DNA of 64,000 nucleotides from WLMZ01 sp037139095 (GTDB taxonomy: Bacteria; Actinomycetota; Acidimicrobiia; Acidimicrobiales; Ilumatobacteraceae): the NCBI GenBank assembly GCA_037139095.1, contig JBAXHD010000003.1, positions 1 through 64,000 on the forward strand, read 5' to 3'. The position numbers and the translations under genes were made by a program. The notes under the pieces were generated by a model. It was not told the DNA's origin and did not search any database. It saw nothing but the letters and a program-made list of their open reading frames with translations. This document shows, piece after piece, positions 42,372 to 51,587 of the stretch; within the stretch, counting starts at the first letter, position 1; the number at the start of each line of letters is the position of its first letter.

Positions 42372-43379
42372 TCAGTCGCTTACGAGGCAAAACTCGTTCT
42401 GCTCTGGGTCGAGCAAGATCTGAAATGAGCCGGCCTCGTCGCTCATGATGACGCCGACGGCAGTGGCGCCGAGCGCAACGAGTCGCGCCGTATCGCCCTC
42501 AATGTCGGTTGACCAGATGTCGAGGTGCACGCGGTTCTTCGCCACCTTGCCCTCGGGCACCCGTTGAAATGCCACGGTGACTCCGCCAGGTGCAGGATCG
42601 CGAACGATGGCCCAATCGTCAGAGCGAATCTGTGCGTCGTCTGCGCCGAGAACGTTGGCCCAGAAGTTGGCGAGCAGCGCAACGTCGGCGCAGTCGAACA
42701 CCACCTCGCACACGGCCGGCCTTTTGGGGATAGTTGCAAATGCACGTACCGGGAATGTGCCCATGCCAGCCACCTTCACTGGGGTAGCTGTGAAGGTGGC
42801 TCCGTGACTTGGCACCGACTGCAGATTCGTGAGGTGCTCGACAATGGGGATGCCCGCAGCAAGCAACAGGCTGTGTGCCGGACGATCGCTGCCCGCTGTG
42901 GAATCGATGTTCAGCGAATCGATGCCAACAAGGGCAACACCGGCATCGATCAGCGAGCGCACCGTGGCCTCGTCGAGAAACGCGTGCTCGGAGCTGAAGT
43001 ACTCGGGCGTTCCCCAGTGCTGGTCCCAAGCCGTGTGCACCAACAGCGCTGCGCCGCGCAGGGTGGTCAACACCTCGGCCGGTACCTGTACTGCGCCAGT
43101 CGCGGCGGCCCGCACCACTACGGCGCGCAGGTCGGCGCAGCGCTCAAGCGTGAGTCCGGCGAGATCATGTCCGTCGGGGTAACGGTGAAATGGCGTATCG
43201 AGGTAGGTGCCAGTGTTCGCGCACATATCGATTGATCCGATATCAAATTCGATGCCTTCGGCGTATCGTCCGCGGCTCTGTTCGCGCGAGAGCACAGAGC
43301 CAAGGCGCGGGGCGGGCAAGCCCGGATACGTGACCATCCCGTCGTGCACGTCGTGGCTGAGTTCTATGAATGTTGACAT
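42372..43379 (-). CDS. Cyclase-family (kynurenine formamidase-like) protein fused to a VOC/glyoxalase-like domain
   Basis: A 335-residue two-domain protein. Residues about 1-215 form a cyclase-family metal-dependent hydrolase domain (FIELSHDVHDGMVTYPGLP to the FTATPVKVAGMGTFPVRAFA segment). Residues about 220-335 form a glyoxalase/VOC-like domain (VCEVVFDCADVALLANFWANVLG to LDPEQNEFCLV). The metal motif of the first domain, usually HxGTHxDxPxH, reads NTGTYLDTPFH, so two His ligands are Asn and Tyr. No frameshift or internal start separates the halves. The ATG at 43379 opens the domain directly; the longer open frame upstream runs into the divergent gene. The substrate is unknown. Confidence 0.82.
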   Translation of the reverse strand: MSTFIELSHDVHDGMVTYPGLPAPRLGSVLSREQSRGRYAEGIEFDIGSIDMCANTGTYLDTPFHRYPDGHDLAGLTLERCADLRAVVVRAAATGAVQVPAEVLTTLRGAALLVHTAWDQHWGTPEYFSSEHAFLDEATVRSLIDAGVALVGIDSLNIDSTAGSDRPAHSLLLAAGIPIVEHLTNLQSVPSHGATFTATPVKVAGMGTFPVRAFATIPKRPAVCEVVFDCADVALLANFWANVLGADDAQIRSDDWAIVRDPAPGGVTVAFQRVPEGKVAKNRVHLDIWSTDIEGDTARLVALGATAVGVIMSDEAGSFQILLDPEQNEFCLVSD

Positions 43380-43445
43380 CGCATCAGTCTGACAGGCGCA
43401 CATCGGAATGAGAGCGGCAATTACCGCCTGTGCGAGGCTGTCGCG

Positions 43446-44348
43446 ATGATCGAGGCATCCGAAACATTCGATGGCACGTGGCCATTCGCCGCGCACTTTT
43501 ACGAGGGCAACGGCTTCCCGATGCACTACGTAGACGAAGGCGCTGGCGACACCATTTTGTGCTTGCACGGCGAGCCCACGTGGGGCTACCTGTACCGCAA
43601 TTTCATTCCCAAGCTCACCAAGTATGGACGCGTGATCGTGCCCGATCACATGGGTTTCGGCAAGAGCGCCACACCCCAAGACCGCGACTACTCAATCCGC
43701 GATCACGTCGACAATCTCGACTCATTGGTCACTCACCTCGGCCTCAACAACATCACGATTGTTGCTCAGGATTGGGGCGGGCCAATCGCCGCTGGGCTCT
43801 CGCTTCGTCATCCCGAGCTGATCTCGCGGATGTGCTTCATGAACACTGGCGTGCCGGGTCGGCCACCCGCCGGAGTGCCCACCGTTGCCGATTATCCGTG
43901 GTTCAAATGGGTACATACCGACGAGGCCGCTGCCACGTTGTCGAACCTCGGCGCGACGATTCTGTCGGTACTCAAGCGCATTGGTTTCGAGCGCACTGCA
44001 GTGGTCAACGAGACCTGGATTCGCGCCTACGCATCACCATTCCCGACCCCCGCCGAATGCAAGGGCGCAATTGCATTCCCGCAGCACATCGCGAGCGACG
44101 CGGCAACGATGGTCATCCTCGAAAACCTCTCGAACCTCGCGGCGCTCGCCGCAAAGCCAGCGATGTACATCCACGGCGAAGAAGACCGCGCCGTGCCCAC
44201 CGACTTCGCGGTCGGCATGTTCCGCGACACGTGGCCCAAGGGTCCGGTGGTCACGTTGCCCGGTGTGGGTCACTTCTTGCAGGAAGATGCACCCGAGGCG
44301 GTCGTGGCGCTCATCGAGCAGTTCATTCAGATGACGCCGGTGGGTTGA
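43446..44348 (+). CDS. Haloalkane dehalogenase-type alpha/beta hydrolase
   Basis: A 300-residue alpha/beta hydrolase closest to haloalkane dehalogenases. The oxyanion segment HGEPTWGYLYR, the nucleophile Asp in VAQDWGGP, a cap domain, and the catalytic His in GVGHFLQEDAPE are all visible. An Asp nucleophile flanked by Gln and Trp is the mark of this family; Trp of QDWGG would help bind the halide. ATG 43446 has GAGG upstream. It is divergent from the cyclase-VOC fusion gene with 66 bp between the starts, and may share regulation. Natural substrates of such enzymes are often unknown. Confidence 0.85.
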   Translation: MIEASETFDGTWPFAAHFYEGNGFPMHYVDEGAGDTILCLHGEPTWGYLYRNFIPKLTKYGRVIVPDHMGFGKSATPQDRDYSIRDHVDNLDSLVTHLGLNNITIVAQDWGGPIAAGLSLRHPELISRMCFMNTGVPGRPPAGVPTVADYPWFKWVHTDEAAATLSNLGATILSVLKRIGFERTAVVNETWIRAYASPFPTPAECKGAIAFPQHIASDAATMVILENLSNLAALAAKPAMYIHGEEDRAVPTDFAVGMFRDTWPKGPVVTLPGVGHFLQEDAPEAVVALIEQFIQMTPVG

Positions 44349-44397
44349 GCAGTCCCCGTTGGTGCGGCCATCTGCGTGCCGCGCCTAGTCTCATGCG

Positions 44398-46236
44398 ATG
44401 ACGTCTCCCATCGGCGCTGTGCGCTCTCACGACCCAGATGACCTTGCAGCCAACGGTGTTGCATGGGATCTCCCGCCGCTACTGAACGGTGCTCCCAATG
44501 TCGATGCGCTGATTGATGCTGCCGATGCGATCTGCGCCGAACTGGTCAGCAGCGGACGTGACCGCATCGCATTAATGAACGCCACGGAGCTCAGCGCGTT
44601 TCATCGCCGGTATGCCGAACTCATCGAGCTGCTTGGCCGCGCAGGTAGCTACGCGAGTTTGATGTTTGCTGGCGACACCGTTGACCCCGCCAATGGCGCA
44701 CGCGTTGCGCATGTGCAGCAGCGCGCCACAGCGATCAACACCCAGCTGCTGTTCATCGAACTCGAATGGGCCAGCGCATCCGACGAGCACGTCGATGCAA
44801 TTATCGATACGCCCGATCCAGCGCTCGACTTCATCCGTCATCACCTGCGCTCGGCCCGCCGTTACCGTCCGCACCTACTCAGCGAACCCGAAGAAAAGAT
44901 TCTCGCCGAAAAGACGGTCACCGGCGAGAGCGCGTGGGGGCGGCTGTTCGACGAACTCAGTGCCTCGATGGAGATCACCCTCGAGCAGCCCGATGGCACC
45001 ACCACGATGGCGCCACTGTTGCAGGGCCTAGCAATGTTGCAGCACCCTGATCGCGCAGTGCGCCAACGCGCTCACGCAGCCGTCAACGCTGGCCTCGAGC
45101 CCGGCATGCGTACGCGCACCTTTGTGTTCAACACATTGCTCAACGACAAAGCCGTCGACGACCGCCTGCGCAATTTCCCCACGTGGGTGAGCAGCCGCAA
45201 TTTGGCCAACGACGCCAGCGACGACAGCGTGCAGGCCTTGGTCGACGCAGTGGTGGGTCGCTACGACATTCCGCACCGCTGGTATGCGCTGAAGGCAAAG
45301 ATCCTCGGGCTCAACACAATCGCCGACTACGACCGATCTGCTTCGGTAGCCACCGCCGAGAGCCAAGTGCCGTGGTCGGTAGCCACCGAAGTTGTCACCG
45401 ACGCGTACTCGTCGTTCAGTGGCGAGCTTGCTTCGATCGTCCAGCGGTTCTTGCGTGAAAACTGGATCGACGCGCCCAACCGCGCGGGCAAGCGACCCGG
45501 CGCGTTTTGTTCGTACACCGTGCCGTCGCATCACCCCTATGTGTTGCTCAACTGGACCGGCCGCACCCGCGATGTCGCCACACTCGCTCACGAACTCGGG
45601 CACGGCGTGCATGGCTATCTCGCGCGTGAGCAAGGCGTGTTCCAGATGAGCACGCCGCTCACGCTCGCCGAGACGGCGTCGGTGTTCGGCGAGACAGTTA
45701 CTAGCAAGCGTCTGCTCGGCATGCTCACCGATCCCAACGAGCGTCTCGCATTGTTGGCGGCCACGCTTGAAGACTCGATCGCCACGGTGTTCCGCCAGAT
45801 CGCAATGAACCGTTTCGAACACGCCGTGCACACAGCCCGACGTAGCCAAGGCGAGCTTGCGATTGAGGCCATCAACGAACTGTGGGCGCAGACGCAAACC
45901 GACATGCTCGGGCCAAGCGTTGACATCACCGAGGGCTACCGCAATTGGTGGAGCTACATACCGCACTTCATCCACACGCCTGGCTATGTGTACGCCTATG
46001 CCTATGGGCAACTGCTTGCGCTCAGCGTGTACCGCCGCTACGAGCAGGTTGGCGAAGGCTTCGTGCCGCAGTATCTCGACATGCTTCGCGCTGGCGGCTC
46101 CATGAGTCCTCAAGAACTCGCGCGCATCGTCGACTGCGATCTCGCCGACCCCAACTTCTGGGTGGGCGGATTAGCGATCGTCGACGAACAACTCACAGCG
46201 GCTGAGGAAGCCGCAATCGCGGCAGGGCGCGTGTAA
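44398..46236 (+). CDS. M3-family oligoendopeptidase (PepF-like)
   Basis: A 612-residue zinc metallopeptidase of family M3. The zinc motif HELGHGVHG (HExxH) follows VATLA, and the third ligand Glu lies in ETASVFGE. An N-terminal helical domain precedes it. Family members cut peptides in the cytoplasm after uptake; no signal peptide is seen. A -10-like TAGTCT ends six bases before the ATG, so transcription likely starts at the start codon itself. tdk follows 27 bp later and has its own -10-like hexamer. Confidence 0.92.
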   Translation: MTSPIGAVRSHDPDDLAANGVAWDLPPLLNGAPNVDALIDAADAICAELVSSGRDRIALMNATELSAFHRRYAELIELLGRAGSYASLMFAGDTVDPANGARVAHVQQRATAINTQLLFIELEWASASDEHVDAIIDTPDPALDFIRHHLRSARRYRPHLLSEPEEKILAEKTVTGESAWGRLFDELSASMEITLEQPDGTTTMAPLLQGLAMLQHPDRAVRQRAHAAVNAGLEPGMRTRTFVFNTLLNDKAVDDRLRNFPTWVSSRNLANDASDDSVQALVDAVVGRYDIPHRWYALKAKILGLNTIADYDRSASVATAESQVPWSVATEVVTDAYSSFSGELASIVQRFLRENWIDAPNRAGKRPGAFCSYTVPSHHPYVLLNWTGRTRDVATLAHELGHGVHGYLAREQGVFQMSTPLTLAETASVFGETVTSKRLLGMLTDPNERLALLAATLEDSIATVFRQIAMNRFEHAVHTARRSQGELAIEAINELWAQTQTDMLGPSVDITEGYRNWWSYIPHFIHTPGYVYAYAYGQLLALSVYRRYEQVGEGFVPQYLDMLRAGGSMSPQELARIVDCDLADPNFWVGGLAIVDEQLTAAEEAAIAAGRV

Positions 46237-46263
46237 GCGCTCACCGACTACGGTTGCGACAAC

Positions 46264-46863
46264 ATGGCTACGTTGCGTTTCAGTTTCGGCACGATGGGAT
46301 GCGGCAAGAGCACCCTCGCATTACAGATTCACCACAACCTTGAATCCCGCCATCTCAGTGGCTTGTTGCTCACCAAACTCGACCGAGACGGATCCCAAAT
46401 CACGAGCCGCCTCGGGGTCTCTGCGCCCGCAATCGAGGTGCATCCCGAACTCGACATCTTCGCCTTGGCGCAAGCCACCGACGGGTTGTCGTTCATCGTG
46501 TGCGATGAAGCGCAGTTCTATTCGATTGAGCAGTGCGATCAGCTCGCCCGCACGGTCGACGAACTCGATGTCGATGTGTTTGCGTTCGGTCTCATTACCG
46601 ACTTTCGCGGTCTGCTCTTCGAAGGCACCAAGCGCTTGCTCGAGGTTGCCGACGAACGCGTTGCGTTACAGGTTGAGGCGCGCTGTTGGTGTGGGCGCCG
46701 TGCAACACACAACGCTCGGCTCGTCAACGGCCACCTGGTGTACGAAGGCGAGACCGTTGTGGTGGGTGATACCGCCGACGAGGGCGAGCCGGTGCTGTTT
46801 GGCGACGTGGTGCGTTACGAGTTGCTGTGCCGCAGGCATTACGCCAGCGGCGAGTTGGGCTGA
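46264..46863 (+). CDS. tdk: Thymidine kinase
   Basis: A 199-residue type II thymidine kinase that phosphorylates thymidine for nucleotide salvage. Seen are the P-loop GTMGCGKST (residues about 9-17), VCDEAQFYS, the lasso-domain region with zinc-type cysteines (CWCGRRATHNARLVNG and a later CRRHY), and GLITDFRG. Length is normal. A TACGGT hexamer ends nine bases before the ATG. It converges on the P450 gene. Confidence 0.94.
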   Translation: MATLRFSFGTMGCGKSTLALQIHHNLESRHLSGLLLTKLDRDGSQITSRLGVSAPAIEVHPELDIFALAQATDGLSFIVCDEAQFYSIEQCDQLARTVDELDVDVFAFGLITDFRGLLFEGTKRLLEVADERVALQVEARCWCGRRATHNARLVNGHLVYEGETVVVGDTADEGEPVLFGDVVRYELLCRRHYASGELG

Positions 46864-46882
46864 CCCGCAGCCCAACGCCACA

Positions 46883-48139
46883 TCACTTCCAGCTGCACCG
46901 CATGCGCTTGATGCCGTTGATGAAGGCGCTCTGCAGCATCTCGGGCTCGTCGATGATTTGCATGTTTGGCAAGCGGTTGCGAATCTCTTCGAACATCACG
47001 CTGATCTCGCGACGGGCCAAGTTTGCGCCCAGACAGAAGTGGGGTCCACCGGCGCCGAAGCCGGCCTGAGCGGGCAGGGTTGGACGCTGCAGATCGAAGG
47101 TGTATGGATCTTTGAAGGCGCGCTCGTCGCGGTTGGCCGAGTTGTACCAAAGCACTACTTTGTCGCCGGCCTTCAGGTTCACACCCGACAACTCGGTGTC
47201 TTCGGTGACGGTACGACGGAAGTGGATCACCGGAGTTGCCCAACGAACGATCTCTTCAACAGCGGTCTTGGTGTTGGCCTCGAAGTCGTTGAACCACAGT
47301 GCGCGCTGATCGGGATGCTGGGTCAGCGCACGCATGCCGTGGCTGATTGCGTTGCGAGTGGTTTCGTTACCGGCCACTACGAGCAAGATGAAGAAGCTGC
47401 CGAACTCTTGCGGTGACAGGCGCTCGCCATCGACCTCGGCGTGCATCATCGCGCTGGTCATGTCCTCTTTGGGATTGGCCAGACGGCTCTCGCCAAGTGC
47501 CTGCGCATACATAAACATTTCGAGCGCAGTGGTCATCAGCGCGTCGAGCGTGCCGCCGAACTCTGGGTCACCCGCACCAAGGATCACGTTGGTCCACGAG
47601 AAGATTTGCTGTTCGTCTTCTTCGGGGATGCCCATCATCTCGCAGATGATCTTCAGCGGCAGGGGAGCAGCAATCTCTTCGACGAAGTCGCACTCGCCGT
47701 CGGGGAACCGCTCAAGAAGGCTGTCGACAATTGCCTTGGCCTTGATCTTCACGTAGTCCTCAACACGACCGATCTCTTTGGGCGTGAAGCCCTTCGAAAC
47801 AATGTTGCGAAGACGGAAGTGCTTCGGGTCGTCCATGTTGATCATCGAGCCGAAGAACTCGTTCATCTCTTGGGGAAGGTCGCCGATGTTGCTGCCCTTG
47901 CCGCTGCAGAACAACTGAGCGTTGCGGCTGGCGGCCCACACATCTTCGTGGCGGGTCAACGCGTAATAACCGGGACCAACGGGAAACGGAACGTCGGGGA
48001 TTTCGCGCTCGGCGAAGAACGGCAAGCCTGGCGCGTCGCGCAGCGACTTGAAGGCGGCCTCGCGGTAATCGCGGGGTGCAACCCAAAACAGTGGGTCAGA
48101 GAGGTCGAAGGAATCCGCAGCAACGGTGGGCAAAGTCAT
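46883..48139 (-). CDS. Cytochrome P450
   Basis: A 418-residue soluble bacterial P450 monooxygenase. The heme-binding loop FGAGGPHFCLGANLARREI carries the axial Cys, the I-helix reads VVAGNETTRNAISHG, and the K-helix ExxR is in EEIVRWATPVIHFRRT. It lacks a membrane anchor, as usual for CYP families such as CYP125 or CYP142 in actinobacteria, which act on steroid side chains; I cannot assign the family. No ferredoxin gene is adjacent. It is divergent from the PIG-L deacetylase gene. Confidence 0.94.
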   Translation of the reverse strand: MTLPTVAADSFDLSDPLFWVAPRDYREAAFKSLRDAPGLPFFAEREIPDVPFPVGPGYYALTRHEDVWAASRNAQLFCSGKGSNIGDLPQEMNEFFGSMINMDDPKHFRLRNIVSKGFTPKEIGRVEDYVKIKAKAIVDSLLERFPDGECDFVEEIAAPLPLKIICEMMGIPEEDEQQIFSWTNVILGAGDPEFGGTLDALMTTALEMFMYAQALGESRLANPKEDMTSAMMHAEVDGERLSPQEFGSFFILLVVAGNETTRNAISHGMRALTQHPDQRALWFNDFEANTKTAVEEIVRWATPVIHFRRTVTEDTELSGVNLKAGDKVVLWYNSANRDERAFKDPYTFDLQRPTLPAQAGFGAGGPHFCLGANLARREISVMFEEIRNRLPNMQIIDEPEMLQSAFINGIKRMRCSWK

Positions 48140-48172
48140 GACGGCAATCTAGTCGGCCGTAGTCTTCAGGGC

Positions 48173-48901
48173 ATGTTGGAAGCACACGAGGTACAACGGG
48201 CGCTGGTGATCACCGCCCACCCTGACGATGTCGACTTCGGCGCTGCTGGCGCCGTGGCGAATATGACCGATGCGGGCATCGAGGTCACCTACTGCCTCGT
48301 CACCGATGGCGATGCTGGCGGGTTCGATCAGACCATTGCCCGTCCGCAGATGGCGTTGATGCGTCGCGAAGAGCAACGCCGAGCGGGCAAAGAGGTAGGT
48401 GTCGAATCACTCATCTTTCTGGGCATGGCCGATGGCCGTGTCGAATACAACTTGCAGCTGCGGTGTGCGCTTTCGCGGGTGATCCGCGAGGTGCGTCCGC
48501 AGCGTGTGCTCGTGCAATCACCTGAGCTCAATCTGGCTCGCCTCTATGCGAGCCATCCCGATCATCTCGCTGCCGGGCAGGCCTCGATCGCGGCGATCTA
48601 TCCCGATGCTCGCAACCCGTTCGCCTATCCCGAGTTGCTCGCCGAGGGCCTCGAGCCATGGGCTGTGTCTGAGATGTGGGTGATGGGTATTCCGGTCAAT
48701 CCGGCCGAAGAGTTGCACGTCGAAGACGTGACCGACAATGTCGAGCGCAAGATTCGGGCGTTGCTTCACCACAAGACCCAACATCAAGATCCCGCCGCAA
48801 CCGAGCAGCGCGTTCGCGGGTTCTTGCTCGCAGCTGGTCAGCGATACGGGCTCGCCGAGGGGCGTTCGGCCGAAGTGTTTCGAGTGGTCGACACTCGCTA
48901 G
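48173..48901 (+). CDS. PIG-L/LmbE-family deacetylase
   Basis: A 242-residue zinc-dependent N-acetylglucosaminyl deacetylase-fold protein. The metal motif is HPDD (residues 16-19) with the distal His in ASHPDH. In actinobacteria this family includes MshB (mycothiol synthesis) and Mca (mycothiol-conjugate amidase); the residues seen do not decide between these and other amide substrates. I chose ATG 48173 because the family match starts there and a TAGTCT hexamer ends seven bases upstream; the frame is open far upstream only as an antisense shadow of the P450 gene. Confidence 0.88.
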   Translation: MLEAHEVQRALVITAHPDDVDFGAAGAVANMTDAGIEVTYCLVTDGDAGGFDQTIARPQMALMRREEQRRAGKEVGVESLIFLGMADGRVEYNLQLRCALSRVIREVRPQRVLVQSPELNLARLYASHPDHLAAGQASIAAIYPDARNPFAYPELLAEGLEPWAVSEMWVMGIPVNPAEELHVEDVTDNVERKIRALLHHKTQHQDPAATEQRVRGFLLAAGQRYGLAEGRSAEVFRVVDTR

Positions 48902-48989
48902 AAATCGCGCTCATTCGTAGATCGTGCGGGCCTGTCGCTAGGCTCACGACTCGTCATTATCTTGTTGTTACACGTCCCCAGGGGGAACC

Positions 48990-50192
48990 ATGCCTGAAGC
49001 AGTAATCGTCGCAACCGCTCGCAGCCCGATTGGCCGTGCCAACAAGGGCTCGCTCACCTCGTTGCGCCCCGACGAAATGTCGGCCCAGATCGTCCGTGCG
49101 CTCATGGCCAAGGTCCCCTCGGTGCAGGCCAGCGATGTCGAAGACCTCATCATGGGTGTCGGCCAGCCAGCAGGCGAAGCCGGATTCAACATCGGCCGTA
49201 TGGTCGCCATCCTCGCCGGCCTCGACAACGTTCCTGGCGTCACGGTGAACCGTTACTGCTCATCGAGCCTGCAGACCATCCGCATGGCCGCTCACGCGAT
49301 CAAGTCGGGCGAAGGCGATTGCTTCATCTCGGCCGGCGTCGAAGCCGTGAGCCGTTACCAGTTCGGCGCCAGCGACACCGCTCCGAACCCAATCTTCAAG
49401 ACTCCAGGCGAGCGCACCCGCGAGCGTTCGGCCGGCGGCCAGCCCACATGGACCCCGCAGGCCGGTTTGCCCGATGCCTACATCGCGATGGGTCAGACAG
49501 CCGAGAACGTGCGCGAAGTCACCGGCGTCAGCCGCGCCGACATGGACGAATTCGCCAAGCGCTCGCAAGACCTCGCCAGCGCCAACGTGGCCAACGGTTG
49601 GTTCGAGCAGGAAATCACCCCGCTCACGCTTGCTGACGGCACCGTGGTTTCTACCGACGACTGCCCACGTGCAGGTACCACCCTCGAGGGCCTCGCTGGC
49701 CTCAAGCCAGCGTTCCGTCCCGACGGCGAGATCACAGCGGGCAACGCTTGCCCTCTCAACGACGGCGCCGCTGCGGTCATGGTGATGAGCCTCGACAAGG
49801 CCAAGGCGTTGGGTCTCACGCCACTCGCTCGCATCGTTGCCTCGGGTGTGTCGGGCCTCAACCCAGAGATCATGGGCCTCGGCCCAGTCGACGCTGTTCG
49901 TCAGGCGCTCAAGCGTGCCGGTATGACCATCAACGACATCGACCTCGCCGAGATCAACGAAGCCTTCGCTGCTCAGGTTCTTCCTTCGGCCCGTGAACTC
50001 GGCATCCCCATGGAAAAGCTCAACGTGAACGGTGGCGCAATCGCCCTCGGTCACCCATTCGGCATGACCGGTGCTCGCATCATGACCACCCTCATCCACG
50101 GCCTGCAGACCGCCGACAAGACCTTTGGTCTTGAGACAATGTGCGTCGGTGGCGGCCAGGGCATGGCAATGATCATCGAGCGCCTCAGCTGA
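48990..50192 (+). CDS. Thiolase (acetyl-CoA C-acyltransferase)
   Basis: A 400-residue thiolase. The acyl-accepting Cys is C90 in VNRYCSSSLQT, the second active-site loop contains NACPLNDGAAAV, and the C-terminal motifs GGAIALGHPFGMTGARI and CVGGGQGMAM give the catalytic His and Cys. It either cleaves 3-ketoacyl-CoA in beta-oxidation or condenses acetyl-CoA. AGGGGGAACC before the ATG at 48990 is a strong ribosome binding site. A TAGGCT hexamer 46 bases upstream may be its -10. The next gene starts at or inside its 3' end. Confidence 0.94.
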   Translation: MPEAVIVATARSPIGRANKGSLTSLRPDEMSAQIVRALMAKVPSVQASDVEDLIMGVGQPAGEAGFNIGRMVAILAGLDNVPGVTVNRYCSSSLQTIRMAAHAIKSGEGDCFISAGVEAVSRYQFGASDTAPNPIFKTPGERTRERSAGGQPTWTPQAGLPDAYIAMGQTAENVREVTGVSRADMDEFAKRSQDLASANVANGWFEQEITPLTLADGTVVSTDDCPRAGTTLEGLAGLKPAFRPDGEITAGNACPLNDGAAAVMVMSLDKAKALGLTPLARIVASGVSGLNPEIMGLGPVDAVRQALKRAGMTINDIDLAEINEAFAAQVLPSARELGIPMEKLNVNGGAIALGHPFGMTGARIMTTLIHGLQTADKTFGLETMCVGGGQGMAMIIERLS

Positions 50193-50755
50193 CCAATCGA
50201 AGAACCCGCCGTCAGCGACTCTTTGTTGTAGTTGTCGCTTTCTGCTGTCTCTTTCCAAACTTCATGTTCGGGCCGCCTGGCTCGCTGTCGCTCTCGGGTG
50301 ACAACGAGCCAGTGCCGGCCGGTCCATGGCCTGCACCGTCGCAACGTCAGCCTCAATGGAGTCTGAACAGCGACGGTGTTCCATTTTTCAGCGGTCGCCC
50401 GGCGTGCTCGTTGCGCTACGCCAACATCATCGCCAACCAGTTCGCACGTGATGGGGCCGATGAAGCCACGCAGCAGTGGGCCGTGTATATCGCGTCACGC
50501 GAAACCGGTTGTACGTACAACACGGTCACCGTCAACGAACGCACTCGCGATGACTCACACTGTGCATTTCAGCTCAACGTGCTGTCGGGAACTTTTGCGC
50601 CCACTGGCGAGCTCGGACGGCACGGCTGGACTCCGGCCAAGGTGCGCAGGTCAATGCATAACTGCGCCGATGCCGCAAGCGATCTGTGGGTGTCGTGTGG
50701 TCGTGGACCATGGACCCCGCCGTATTCGTGTCGGCCGCCCACCATCGGCGCCTAG
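50141..50755 (+). CDS. Secreted lysozyme-like protein, start uncertain
   Basis: A protein of up to 204 residues with a basic stretch (NRRTRRQR) followed by a hydrophobic signal or anchor segment (LFVVVVAFCCLFPNFMFG). A mature domain follows with several cysteines (about residues 85-204). IASRETGC followed by a segment ending in CAFQLN resembles the catalytic Glu region of lysozyme-like transglycosylases, so a cell-wall-cutting role is possible. The only start codons in frame are GTG 50141, inside the thiolase gene, and ATG 50264, which would lose the signal segment; I prefer the first. Its end overlaps the next, convergent gene by four bases. Confidence 0.6.
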   Translation: MRRWRPGHGNDHRAPQLTNRRTRRQRLFVVVVAFCCLFPNFMFGPPGSLSLSGDNEPVPAGPWPAPSQRQPQWSLNSDGVPFFSGRPACSLRYANIIANQFARDGADEATQQWAVYIASRETGCTYNTVTVNERTRDDSHCAFQLNVLSGTFAPTGELGRHGWTPAKVRRSMHNCADAASDLWVSCGRGPWTPPYSCRPPTIGA

Positions 50756-51579
50756 GGCCAAGCGCTCGCTGACGCAATCACGGCGTTGCTGAACTCGGGC
50801 CACAATCTCAGTGCTTCGGTGCGCCACTCGTCGAACGGCCGGTCGGTCAACGCAACCACGCCAATACCAGCCGCTGGGTCGACCCACATCATGGTGCCTG
50901 CGCCGCCGAAGTGACCAAAGGTTGCGGCGCTATTGGCCGACCCCATCCAGTGCGGCGACTTAGCGCCGTGGATCTCAACGCCAAGGCCCCATGGGCACGG
51001 CCGAAAGCTGCCGACGCCTGGCACCACGCCAGCGAGTTCGGCGAATTGGGGCGTTGTTGCCTGCTGCACGGTGGACGCTGCCAGCAACGTGGGGTGCATC
51101 ATCTCGGTGATGAACCGCACCATGTCGTTCACCGTGCTCCAGATGCCGTAGGCGGGGGAGCCGTGCAGCTGCGTGTCGGCCATGCCGAGTGGCTGCAATA
51201 TCGCTTCGCTGAGATAGTCGCCGAATGGCATACCCGTGGCTTCGCCCAGTGTGTCGGCGGCGAGCTCGATACCGGTGTTCGAGTAGATGCGGTTGCGTCC
51301 GGGTGGGGTAATTGGGTCCACACCATCGAAGGCATATCCGCCCGCATGGCTCAGCAGATGGCGCATGGTGCAGCCGGGTTGGCCCGCCGGTGATTCGAGG
51401 CTCAGCGAGCCTTCCTCTACGGCCACCAACATCGCCCAAACGCTTACCACTTTGGCGAGCGACGCCAACCGAAAGAGGTGGGTTGCGTCGCCATGCACAG
51501 CAATTGAGCCGTCGAAGCGAACCGTGGCCGCAGCCGCGTGGTTCACTGGCCAACTGTCGATGAGTGACAGCGGCCCCAC
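50752..51579 (-). CDS. Beta-lactamase-fold serine hydrolase (class C/esterase type)
   Basis: A 275-residue penicillin-binding-protein-like hydrolase. The SxxK motif is SLAK (about residues 39-42), the second motif is YSN in RIYSNTGIELAADTLGEATG, and a glycine-rich third motif HFGGAG takes the place of KTG. HLLSHAGG is typical of the beta-lactamase/transpeptidase-like family. It starts at GTG 51579 and has no signal peptide, so it is likely a cytoplasmic esterase or D-aminopeptidase-like enzyme rather than a resistance enzyme. It lies just 8 bp after the DAHP synthase gene on the same strand of a likely operon, in reverse genome order. Confidence 0.85.
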   Translation of the reverse strand: MGPLSLIDSWPVNHAAAATVRFDGSIAVHGDATHLFRLASLAKVVSVWAMLVAVEEGSLSLESPAGQPGCTMRHLLSHAGGYAFDGVDPITPPGRNRIYSNTGIELAADTLGEATGMPFGDYLSEAILQPLGMADTQLHGSPAYGIWSTVNDMVRFITEMMHPTLLAASTVQQATTPQFAELAGVVPGVGSFRPCPWGLGVEIHGAKSPHWMGSANSAATFGHFGGAGTMMWVDPAAGIGVVALTDRPFDEWRTEALRLWPEFSNAVIASASAWP

Positions 51580-51587
51580 AGCAGCGC

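Noticed and set aside
43380..43679. N-terminal extension of the cyclase-VOC gene
   Set aside because: It runs across the divergent promoter and into the haloalkane dehalogenase gene; the cyclase domain begins at ATG 43379.
47441..48172. Upstream extension of the PIG-L deacetylase gene over 730 bp
   Set aside because: The extension is antisense to the P450 gene and has no similarity; the family start and a -10-like element point to ATG 48173.
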